In this document: in pieces, positions 20,483-29,307 of the stretch
Layout: every line of letters begins with the position of its first letter
Numbering within the stretch: position 1 is the first letter of the stretch
NCBI GenBank assembly: GCA_019448385.1
Contig: JAGTXO010000012.1
Coordinates: 62,001 to 126,000 of the forward strand
Direction: 5' to 3'
DNA length: 64,000 nt
Origin: Diacronema lutheri
Taxonomy: Eukaryota > Haptophyta > Pavlovophyceae > Pavlovales > Pavlovaceae
Translations under genes and position numbers: made by a program
The notes under the pieces: generated by a model
Told to the model about the DNA's origin: nothing
What the model saw: only the letters and a program-made list of their open reading frames with translations
The model's database searches: none

Positions 20483-22550
20483 TCACAAAAGCGATTCGGA
20501 CTTTTCGATAAACTGCCTGACCTGCACGACGTTCGGGTGGTCTTGTTCCAGCGACTTGGACAGTATCGCGTACGCACTCCTGTTGCCGAGCACGGTCGCG
20601 CGCACAGCGCGGCACAAACGTGCAGGCGCGCCGCGCGCGCGCGCGTGTGAGGCGCTGCCGCGCTCGGCAAGCGGCGGCCGTGTGCAGGCGCGCGCGCACG
20701 CGCCGCGATGCGCACTTGAGAAGCGGGAGCGCCTCCTTGTGCTTGCCCTGCACGCTGTACACGAGCCCGAGGCTCGCGAGGTCGCCCGCCGTGTCGACGT
20801 GCTCCGGTCCATACGAGCTCCCGTGGATGCGGTGTGCGTGCTGGTACATCTCGAGCGCATCGTCGAAACGGCCAAGGTCGCAGTAGACGTTGGCGAGGTC
20901 GCCCATCGAGCACGCCACCTCCGGGTGGTCCTTGCCCAGGCATTTGAGATAGGCCGCCAGCGCCTGGCGGCAGCGGGCGCACAGCGCGGCTCGGCCCGCG
21001 CGGCGAGCGGTGGGGCGTGGCGAACGGCGCGCGCGGTGGCGGCGGTGCCCGCGCACCTTCTCGTAGAACGCCTGCGCCTTGGCCGTGTCGCCATTGTGCC
21101 AGGCGTGTCCGCCCAGCTCGCGGTACTCCGCGGCAATCTCCGGTAGCATGACGGTCACCTCGTCGCGCTCCTTCAACGCCTCCTTGAGCTGCGCACGCAT
21201 CTGCGCGAGGCGCGCCTTGGCGTCACTGACGGAGGCGTGCTCGACGGGCCCGTTCGTGCCCGCGGCGGGCAGCTCGCGCTCGAGCTCCTTCACGAGCAGG
21301 TTGAGGTTGTAGAGCTTGGCGCCCAGTTCGCGCGACTCGTCGAGCGCGCCCTGCATGCTCAGCACGTCGCCCTGCACGCGCGCCCACACGTCGACGTGCA
21401 TGGCGTGCGTGCGGTCCTCAAAGGCGTCGACGGTGTTTTGCAGATGCACGGTCAGCGCATTCATGTCCATCTGCTCGCGCCGCACCTCTTTGACCTGCAC
21501 GCGCATAGCCTGCTGCGCAAACTCGAGCGACGAGTTGGTCTCCTGCACGTCGCTGTCGCCCTGCGCGCAGCAGACGATGAGTGAGGTGCGCCCGCCGCCA
21601 GAGAGAGCGGTCTGCAGGAGGCGCGTGAGCTTCGACTCGCGGAACGGGGGCTTGATCTTGCCGCGCTTGTCCGCCATCGCGTAGATGCACCGGCCGAGCG
21701 CGGTGAGCGACACGTTGATCGAAATCGCCTCGTCCATGCCCGTGTTCTCGACGCCCGACTTTTTGACGCGCTCGGAACCGGCGAGGTCAACGAGGAAGAG
21801 AGAAGACGTCGAGACCACGCACGACGGCCCGCCCGAGCGCACTACCGTCAGCATGTACATCGCGTGCGAGCGCGACGACTCGGCGTTCATGAGCGTCTTG
21901 GAAGTGGCGCGATTCGACATGCCGCGCACCATCGCGGCAAGGCAGTCGTCGGCGCTCACGACGGGGACGCTCTCGGCGTTTTGCAGGTAGACCACACCCG
22001 TCCCCGACTCCTCGCGCAGCGCTGGCTCGTTGTTCGGGTTGAGCAGGTCGAGGAGGTGCTCCATATAGATCTGCACGTACTGCACGGACAGCTTCCATTC
22101 GTGCGTGCCGTTGTCGGCAGCGATGTGCTGGAAGATGTGCTTGAAAGCGCGAGGCATGACGCCCTCGCCCTCCGGCTTGTTGGGCGAGAGCATGGATAAC
22201 GTGTACGTCTTGCCCGAGCCCGTCTGTCCGTAACACATGACGCACCCGTTCACGCCGTCGAACACGGCCTCGATCGTCGGGAGGACGGCCTTGAACGCAT
22301 CCTCCTGCGTCGAGTCGGGGCCGACGAGCCCGTCGAAGTCAAACTGCCGCCGGTTCTTCTTGTCGGTCACGTCCTTTGGCACCACCCACAGCAGCTTTTG
22401 ATTCACGTCGTACTGGACGCAGTTGGCGTTGTCCGCCGACTCGCCCTTGACCGAGAGCGGCCGCAAGCGCACGGTCACCTTGACCCGGTTCATCACGCCC
22501 CCAGCCGCCGCCTTGCCATCGCCGCGGGCCGACTTGGCCGGCTTGCTCAT
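20483..22550 (-). CDS. Kinesin motor protein with C-terminal TPR region
   Basis: Microtubule motor, 612 residues from three exons: 22550-21057, 20963-20716 and 20579-20483; introns of 93 and 136 bp. The motor domain has a complete nucleotide site: P-loop GQTGSGKT (about 108-115), switch I NAESSRSH and switch II DLAGSERVKKSG. The microtubule-binding stretch KIKPPFRESKLTRLLQ is also present. A short coiled region leads to kinesin-light-chain-like TPRs (PEVACSMGDLANVYCDLGRF, HVDTAGDLASLGLVYSVQGK). Splicing gives FYEKALAAYLKCLG and LPLLKSAYAILSKSLEQ, restoring TPR periodicity. It is head-to-head with a paralogue sharing the same intron positions and the same 248- and 97-nt last exons. Confidence 0.92.
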
Positions 22551-22712
22551 CGCGTCGCGCGCGCCGCGCCGGCCGGCCGGCTGGGATACGGGGGCCGGTC
22601 GCCCTCGGCGTTGAGCCCGCGATGCGTATTGTACAGCGAAGTGGCCTGGAAGCTCCGTAAATTTCCGCCGCCTGGCGGCATCCTGACCAAGGGAGGGCAG
22701 CGCACCGGCGAC
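22551..22712. promoter_or_regulatory. Bidirectional promoter between kinesin paralogues
   Basis: Only 162 bp separate the two divergent start codons. This span must hold both 5' UTRs and the promoter elements of both genes. I recognise no TATA box. Confidence 0.5.
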
Positions 22713-25014
22713 ATGTCCGCTCCGAGGCCACGGTCCTCGCGCGGGCCGTCGCCCTCACCACGCACGCGGTCGGCATCGCCGGCACCGAATGGCGGCAAGC
22801 CGAACCCGTCGCCGCGCAAGCCGTCGCCCTCGCCGCGCACGATGACGCCGCCGAGCGCCGGCGGCAACGGCGGCCGCGCGTCGCCGTCGCCGCGCGCGAG
22901 CGGTCCGGCGCCGGCCAACAAGACGCCGCGCACGGGCCGCTCGGCGTCGCCGGCAACGCGCCCACCTTCGCGGCAGGCATCGTCGCGCGGCGCGCGATCC
23001 ACTGGCCCGCCCGAGAAGGAGGCGCTCGAGGACCGCCTTGGCAAGCAGCAGACGATCGTCACGAACCGCGTGCGCTCGATCATCCGCCTGCGCCCGCGCA
23101 GCGTCAAGGGCGAGTCAGACGCGGAGCTGCACGCGGTGGAGTACGACATAAGCTCGCGCTTACTGTGGGTGCTCCCCGGCGAAGGCGCGCCCGTGCCCGA
23201 CCGCCGCCAGTTCGACGCGGACGGCATGATTGGGCCGGACGCGGGCGCGGACGCCGCGTTCGGCGAGGTGCGCGATTGCGTCGAGTCGGTGCTTGCCGGC
23301 ACGCCGGGCTGCGTGGTGGCGTACGGCGCGCACGGCACGGGCAAGACGCGCACGCTCTTTGCGCCCGACGGCCTCGCTGCCCTCGCCGCGCGCGTCCTCT
23401 TTGCCAAGGGCGAGCCGACGCGCATCAGCGTGCAGTTCATCGAGATCTACTTTGAGCTCCTCGCAGACCTCCTCGACGCGTCGTCGCGCGTCACGCTGCG
23501 CGAGGGCGGGAATAAGACGCAGCTATACGGCACAGCGAGCACCGAATGCGCGTCCGCCGACGACGTCGAGAACGCCATCGCCACCGGCCAGGCCGCGCGC
23601 CGCGCCGACTGCGCTCGCTCGTCAGCGGTGCTCGTCTTGCACGTGAGCTCCGCCACGACCGCGGACAGCGTGCCGCTCTACTTCGTCGACCTGTCGTCGA
23701 CGGACGGGCTCAAGCTGGGCGGCGGCGCGGACGGGGTCGCGCTCGCGCCGCCCACCTCGGCGTACGCCTCGCTGCACACGTTTGAGCGCACGCTGCACGT
23801 GCTGTCCGATCGAAAAGTGAAGATCAAACCGCCGATCCGCGAGTCGCGCCTCACGCGCGTGCTCGCCAACGTCTTTTCGGCCGGCGGGAAGATGTGCGTG
23901 CTCGTGCACATCGCGCTAGGCGCGGGCGAGCTTGCGCTCACGCTCGCGTCACTAGACTTTGCGCAGCTCGCCATGCGCGTCTCGCTCAAGGAGGCCAAGA
24001 ACGAGAAGGGTCTCGACAACGATACGGTCACTAAGAACCTGCAGTCGCAGATCGACGCCTTCGACGAGTCGAGCGCGAAGCGGCATGGCGAGGTAGAGGC
24101 ACAGATACGAGCAGAGATGGCGCGCGCGGCGGGCGGCGCGAAGAACGCCGCCGAGCTGCGCACCGCAGTCGCAGCCGCGCACAAGGTGTACGCCTCGCTG
24201 CTCGACAAGGTTGGCAAGGGCAGGGGCGCCGAGAAGGCCAATGGGCAACCCGCGCCTGACCCGGAGGAGGTGAGGCTGGCCGAGGAGACGCACAAGACGA
24301 TCATGGAGATGCGTGCGCAGATCGACGCCGCGCGCAAGCTGCGCGACGAGGTGACCGTCATGCTACCGGAGATTGCCGCCGAGTACCGCGAGCTGGGCGG
24401 ACACGCCTGGCACAGTGGCGACACGGCCAAGACGAGGATGTACTATGACAAGGTGCGCGCAGCCGCCTCCGCGCACTGCACGGCGCATCGCCGCGGCTGT
24501 GGCGGCGGCGGCCTCTGCGCCACGCGGCCGACGCGCGCACTCACGCGGCGCGAGATGCAGGCCCTCGTTGCGTACACAAAGTGCATGGGCAAGGACCACC
24601 CGGAGGTGGCGTGCTCGATGGGTGACCTCGCAAACGTCTACTGCGACGAGGGCCGTTTCGACGAGGCGATCGAGCTGTACCAGAAAGCGTACAAGGTACA
24701 TAACGATGCATACGGACCTGATCATGTCGACACGGCAGGCGACCTCGCGAGCCTCGGGCTCGTGTACAGCGTGCAGGGCAAGCACAAGCAGGCGCTCCCG
24801 CTTCTCAAGTGCGCATCGCGCGGCGCGCAACCTGCAGCGGGCGCGCGGGCGCGCATGCGCGCGCGGCACGGCCGCCTCCATGTCGTGCGCTCACGCACCA
24901 CGCGAGCGCGCCGGCAGGGAGGCGTACGCGATCATGGAGAAGCACTTGGAGGACGACCATCCCAACCTCGTCCAGGTCAAGACGTTCATGGAGAATTCTC
25001 TAGGCGCCATCTAA
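22713..25014 (+). CDS. Kinesin-like TPR protein with degenerate motor switches
   Basis: Paralogue of the divergent kinesin. Exons 22713-24452, 24561-24808 and 24918-25014; 694 residues. A Ser/Pro/Arg-rich N-terminus of about 110 residues precedes a kinesin fold that keeps a P-loop (GAHGTGKT) and the KIKPPIRESRLTRVL stretch. Where its partner has SSRSH and DLAGSE it has CARSSAVLV and DLSSTD, so nucleotide sensing is probably lost or changed. The C-terminal TPRs match the partner closely (PEVACSMGDLANVYCDEGRF; spliced LLKEAYAIMEKHLED). It may act as a non-motile microtubule binder, adaptor or heterodimer partner; that is inference. Confidence 0.88.
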
Positions 25015-25035
25015 AGCCGCAACGCGCGCGCGCGC

Positions 25036-25062
25036 CCCGGGGCCTAGTCGCCCGGGGCCTAG
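25036..25062. repeat. Two CCCGGGGCCTAG repeats at a convergent gene end
   Basis: Two near-adjacent 12-bp copies lie between the stop codons of the convergent kinesin-like and GST-N genes; the second copy contains the TAG stop of the - strand gene. They may form a short GC hairpin. Confidence 0.4.
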
Positions 25063-26123
25063 GCGATTTTGTACACGCTATCGAGGTAGCGCACGATCGC
25101 GTCGCTCTCAAACATCTCGACGCCCGTGTTCGGGTCGGAGATGAACGGGACTTGGAAGCGGCCTGTCCGCGCGACGAGCACGTCGCGGTTCGCGGAGCCG
25201 CGTGCGCAGTTCACCATCGTGTGCGGCAGCGCGAGCGAGCACAGCCGCTCGCGCACGGGCTTGACGAACGGGCTGGCGTCGTACCCCCAAAGTTCAATCG
25301 GACGCATCGCCATCGTGTCGGGGCGCGCGCGCGGGTCGAGGCGGTTGCCCGCGAGGCCGCGCGCCATCGACGCGAGCGCGCACGTCCAGAAGGCAAAGCC
25401 GCCCTTGAGCGTCCACGGCACCGCCGCTCGGCCCGGTCCGTACGCATCGTAGAGGTGCGCAATGATGTCGTCGGATTCGTACATGGAAAGCTGCGCGTTG
25501 GGGTCGACGAGGAAGGGCACTTGCATCTTGCCGCCGAGCTGCTTGAGCTCGGCGGCGAAGCCGGTGCGCGCCGCGGGGCAGGGCAGCATCGTCACGTTGA
25601 GGTCGAGGATCGCGCACGCCTCGCGCACCTGCAGAATGCGCGGCGCGGCGAGCGCGGCGGCTGAGCAGGCGGCGGCAGCGCGCGCGCGGCGTGTGCGGGC
25701 GCGTGCTCGTGTGCGCACCTTGCGGCAGTACGGACTCGGCTCGTACTCGTACAGCCGGAGCGGCTGGGCCGGGCGTGCGCAGCTTGCGAGGGACGGGGAC
25801 GTGTCGCGAAAGTTGAAGAGGGAGTACTTGCCCACCGGCGCGCCCACGCCCGGCGTCCAGCCCTGCACGAAGACGCCCGTGCCGCCGCGGAGTGCAAGCG
25901 CTAGGGCACCTGTGAGCGCGGAGAGCGTTTGGCCCTCCGGGATTGACAGCGCCTTGGGCTCGGGCGGCGCAAAGCCGTCGGGCGCGCGAACTGGCGGCAG
26001 GTCCGACATGCGAGTCGCTGCGACCAGGCAGCGCACGTGCCGCCGGACGAGCGTCGATGTCGGCCGCACGAGAGCGATTGACGGCCGCATCAGGCCGAGC
26101 GCCCACGCGTACGCGAGGAACAT
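25059..26123 (-). CDS. Tandem glutaredoxin/GST N-terminal domain protein
   Basis: Two thioredoxin-fold GST-N domains in one chain, a family known in plants and algae and often plastid-associated. Exons 26123-25719 and 25628-25059, with a 90-bp intron that splices to SPYCRKVREACAILDL. Domain 1 starts LRLYEYEPSPYCRK with a single-cysteine active site (SPYC). Domain 2 starts IELWGYDASPFVKPVRE, where the cysteine is replaced. Both end in the family pattern VPFxxDPN...ESDxIxxxLYD. The first ~35 residues are hydrophobic and basic (MFLAYAWALGLMRPS), which could be a targeting leader; Mets at 26090 and 26009 are alternative starts. It is divergent from the AAA ATPase gene. Confidence 0.85.
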   Translation of the reverse strand: MFLAYAWALGLMRPSIALVRPTSTLVRRHVRCLVAATRMSDLPPVRAPDGFAPPEPKALSIPEGQTLSALTGALALALRGGTGVFVQGWTPGVGAPVGKYSLFNFRDTSPSLASCARPAQPLRLYEYEPSPYCRKVRTRARARTRRARAAAACSAAALAAPRILQVREACAILDLNVTMLPCPAARTGFAAELKQLGGKMQVPFLVDPNAQLSMYESDDIIAHLYDAYGPGRAAVPWTLKGGFAFWTCALASMARGLAGNRLDPRARPDTMAMRPIELWGYDASPFVKPVRERLCSLALPHTMVNCARGSANRDVLVARTGRFQVPFISDPNTGVEMFESDAIVRYLDSVYKIA

Positions 26124-26222
26124 TAGGCGGCTGGCGAACAGCGTCGATGCACCAGGTCGTTGGCCTCGCTGACGATGAGCGCCGATTCGCCGGCGAGAAT
26201 TTCGATGTGCAGGAAGAAAAGA

Positions 26223-28583
26223 ATGGCGACCGAGAGTACGGCGGCCGGCTGCGGCGACCTGCTTCGGCTCGCGCCCTCCTCCGCCAAGCTGGCGCTCGGC
26301 GACGCGGTGCTCGTGGCGCGCAGCGAGGGGTCGGCGCACGAATACGCGCTGTGCACGGCGTGGGTCGCCGATGGCGTCGCGCGGCGCGGCTGGTCGGCGG
26401 GCCGATCTGTGACGGTGGGCGCGTCGGCGGCCGCACGCGCGCGCGGCAGCGCGGCGGCGGCTTCGGCGCATGGCGCGGGACGCGAATTGGTCGGCTTGGG
26501 CGCGCCGCAAATTGCGGAGACCATCACCCTGCGCGTCGTGCGCGAGCCCATCGTCCCTATCCACGCCACCCATGACGCCGAGCCCGACGGGGAGGACGGC
26601 GACGGCGCGGGCGCGTGGAGCGAGCGGATGTGCGGGCTCGTCGTCTGCGCGGGCGCTCGCGTCGATCTCGACGGGCCCGAGGGAAGCGCGGAGCTTGAGG
26701 TGGTGGCGCTCACGCCACCGGCGGCGCGCTGCGCGCGCGTGCTCCCGTGCACGCGCGCGCGCCTCGTCGACGACGCCGATCTGGCGGTTGCGCTGAGCGC
26801 GAGCGCGAGCGGTGCGGCCGCGGCCGTCCACGACGGCGCGGTGGTGGCATCGCCGGCAAGCGGCTTCAAGAAAGCCTCCGACGCGGGTGCGCCGCGCGAG
26901 CATACCGCCGCGCCGCCGCGTTCCGATGAGCTCGCCGGCGCTCACCGCTCCGGCCTGCGTGCGCAGCCTGGCGTGCGGCTGCTTGCGCGCGTGCGCGCGA
27001 TCTGCGACCACTGCCGCGCGCGCGCGACGCGCGGCGGCGCGCTCGACGGCCTGCAGCCGCCGGCACGCGGCGTGCTGCTGCATGGCCCGCCCGGCGTGGG
27101 CAAGACGCACCTTGTCCGCACGCTCGCCGCCGAGCGCGCGCTTCGCATCGTCGCCGTCGACGGCGCGCTCCTTGGCGCGGACGACGCGGCGGCCTGCCGA
27201 GGGATGCGCGACGCCTTCTCGCGCGCGCGCCTGCTCGCGCTGCGCGAGCTGCGCCGGGAGTGCGCGGCCGCAGGCGCCGCGCGCTTGCCCATCGTCCTCT
27301 TCGCTGACGAGCTGGACGCGCTGTGCGAGGCGCGCGACGGTGGCGGCTCAGCGCGCGTGCGCGCCGCGCCGCTCGGCGCGCGCAGCGCGTGCGTGTGCGC
27401 GCTCGTCGAGCAGCTGCCAGTGGACGGGAGCTGCCTGTTCATTGGCGCGACGAACCGGCTACACGCCCTCGAGCCCGCGCTCCTCCGCTCTGGCCGAATC
27501 GACTGCGCGCTGCCCGTCGCGCTCGGCACGGCGGACGAGCGCGAGGCCGTGCTCTGTGCGGTTGCGCGTGGCATGGCGCTTGATCCGGCCCTGCCGCTCG
27601 CGCACGTGGCGCGCACGCTGTGCCACGGCTACTCGCAGGCGGACTGCGCGGCGCTCTGCCGGGGTGCGGCAATGCTCGCCCTCCGTCGCGCCGCAGACGG
27701 CGATGGCGACGGGCGGGTGCGTGCGGCCGATTTTGAGCGCGCGGCCGCGCGTGTCCAGCCGACCGTCCTGCGCGCGACGGCGCGCGCGGGCGCGCATGCG
27801 GGCTGGGCGGAGGTGGGCGGGCAGGAGGCGGCCAAGCTGCAGCTGCGCCGAGCGGTGGAGTGGCCGCTCAACCGCGCGCGCGCGCTTGCGCGCCTCGGCG
27901 TGCGCGGCGCGCGCGGCGTGCTGCTCCATGGCCCGCCCGGCAGCTCGAAGACACTCCTCGCGCGCGCGGTCGCCGCGTCAGTCGGCTGCACCTTCTTGCA
28001 CCTGTCGGGCGCGACGGTGTACTCGCCGTACGTAGGCGAGGCCGAGGCGACCGTGCGCGCTACCTTCCAGACCGCCGCGGCGTGCGCACCCACCGTGCTC
28101 TTCCTCGACGAGCTCGACGCACTCGTCGGGTCGCGCGGCACGGCCGCGCGCGCGTCCAGCTCGGACGGCGTGCAGTCGCGTGTGCTCTCGACGCTCCTCA
28201 CCGAGCTGGACGGCGTGGAGCGCGCGGACGGCGTCGTGCTCGTCGGTGCGACCAACCGCATCGATCTGATCGACTCGGCGCTTCTCCGGCCGGGCCGACT
28301 CGACACGCTCATCCAAGTGGGCCACCCCTCCGAGCGCGACCGCGCCGAGGTGCTGCGCGTGCACACCGCGCGCATGCCGCTCGCGCCGAGCGTCGGGCTG
28401 CTCGACCTCGCCGCGCGTACCGAGGGCCAGAGCGCCGCGGCGCTCGCCCAACTGTGCGTACAGGCCGCGCTCTGCGCGCTCCGGCGCGCGAGCGACGCAG
28501 GGCACTCGCTCGACGACGACGCGCTCGAGGTTGCGGGAGAGGACTTTGACAAAGCGCTCACACTCGCCCGCGCGCAAACGTAA
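26223..28583 (+). CDS. AFG2/CDC48-type tandem AAA+ ATPase
   Basis: Double-ring AAA ATPase of the CDC48/AFG2 (SPATA5) group, 786 residues, apparently without introns. The first ATPase has Walker A GPPGVGKTH (about residue 288) and Walker B IVLFADELDAL. The second has GPPGSSKTLLARAVA (about 570), Walker B TVLFLDELDAL and the sensor region ATNRIDLIDSALLRPGRLD. The Ser-Lys-Thr form of the second Walker A is typical of AFG2/Drg1 and CIP111 rather than Cdc48. AFG2 proteins release shuttling factors from pre-60S ribosomes in the cytoplasm. The start at 26223 has purine at -3; Mets at 26160 and 26175 are alternatives. Confidence 0.9.
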   Translation: MATESTAAGCGDLLRLAPSSAKLALGDAVLVARSEGSAHEYALCTAWVADGVARRGWSAGRSVTVGASAAARARGSAAAASAHGAGRELVGLGAPQIAETITLRVVREPIVPIHATHDAEPDGEDGDGAGAWSERMCGLVVCAGARVDLDGPEGSAELEVVALTPPAARCARVLPCTRARLVDDADLAVALSASASGAAAAVHDGAVVASPASGFKKASDAGAPREHTAAPPRSDELAGAHRSGLRAQPGVRLLARVRAICDHCRARATRGGALDGLQPPARGVLLHGPPGVGKTHLVRTLAAERALRIVAVDGALLGADDAAACRGMRDAFSRARLLALRELRRECAAAGAARLPIVLFADELDALCEARDGGGSARVRAAPLGARSACVCALVEQLPVDGSCLFIGATNRLHALEPALLRSGRIDCALPVALGTADEREAVLCAVARGMALDPALPLAHVARTLCHGYSQADCAALCRGAAMLALRRAADGDGDGRVRAADFERAAARVQPTVLRATARAGAHAGWAEVGGQEAAKLQLRRAVEWPLNRARALARLGVRGARGVLLHGPPGSSKTLLARAVAASVGCTFLHLSGATVYSPYVGEAEATVRATFQTAAACAPTVLFLDELDALVGSRGTAARASSSDGVQSRVLSTLLTELDGVERADGVVLVGATNRIDLIDSALLRPGRLDTLIQVGHPSERDRAEVLRVHTARMPLAPSVGLLDLAARTEGQSAAALAQLCVQAALCALRRASDAGHSLDDDALEVAGEDFDKALTLARAQT

Positions 28584-28639
28584 CGGTCAGGTCTCCCGCT
28601 GCCACGCATGGACCGCAAGCCCGGTGGCCTCTATGCCAA

Positions 28640-29256
28640 TCACAGAAAGGAAACTTTGACTTTGACGACCTTCTGGCCGGCGATCGGGTAGTCATTGAGC
28701 GAGAGCGGGTCGATCATGACCTGGTCGGTCTCAGCGAGGCGCATCTCCTGCGCGTCGTGCGGCGGTTGTGCGGCACGGCCGGGCATGAGATGCTTCGCAT
28801 TCCGGGCCGCGGCATCACGCTACCGCTTCGCGCAGATCGGGCGCAGCACTCGTCGTCGGCGCGAGTGCCAGCGCGCGCCGCACCAGCTTTGCGCTCATGT
28901 CGTCCAACATTTCACGAGCCTTGTGCTTGAGCAGCTCGACCGTGTGCCCCATCTTCATCTGAGCGGCACAGCGACGCCGCGCGGATGGTGGGCACGCGCG
29001 AATGTGAGAGGAGCCGCGGGAACTGGTTGCTGCGAGGTCCGCACAGCGCCCCAACGCCACGCGCCTGTGCGGAGAACTCCTTGTCCGTGAACTGCAGCAC
29101 CACGGTCAAATCCTCGCCGGCGATCGCCGCATTCTCCTCCTCGAACATCTCCGCACCCGAGCGCCCACTCTTACCCAGATTGAACGCGCTCACGCCCTCT
29201 GGAGCCTTTGGCTTTGCCCCGAGGACCTCGTTCAGCGGAACATCATCGTCCTCCAT
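28640..29256 (-). CDS. Small ubiquitin-like domain protein
   Basis: About 124 residues from three exons: 29256-29065, 28958-28884 and 28747-28640. The spliced C-terminal half reads EDLTVVLQFTDKEFSAQ, MKMGHTVELLKHKAREM, LEMRLAETDQVMIDPLSLND and YPIAGQKVVKVKV, which follows the ubiquitin fold (strand, helix, then a DxxxLxDYxI turn). It ends SFL with no Gly-Gly, so it is not a conjugated modifier. Intron 1 would use a GC donor (CAG|GCGCGT), the only phase-consistent choice I found. The N-terminus is acidic. Family membership beyond 'ubiquitin-like' is not clear. Confidence 0.7.
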
Positions 29257-29307
29257 GTGGTGGACAATTCATGCAATAAAGGAATAAATGAAAAAAAAAA
29301 AACGTTT
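29257..29307. other. 51-bp spacer with a 12-base A run
   Basis: The TIR-like receptor gene stops at 29308 and the ubiquitin-like gene starts at 29256 on the same (-) strand. The gap is unusually AT-rich, with a 12-base A run on the + strand, so the 3' end of one gene and the promoter of the next share it. Confidence 0.7.
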
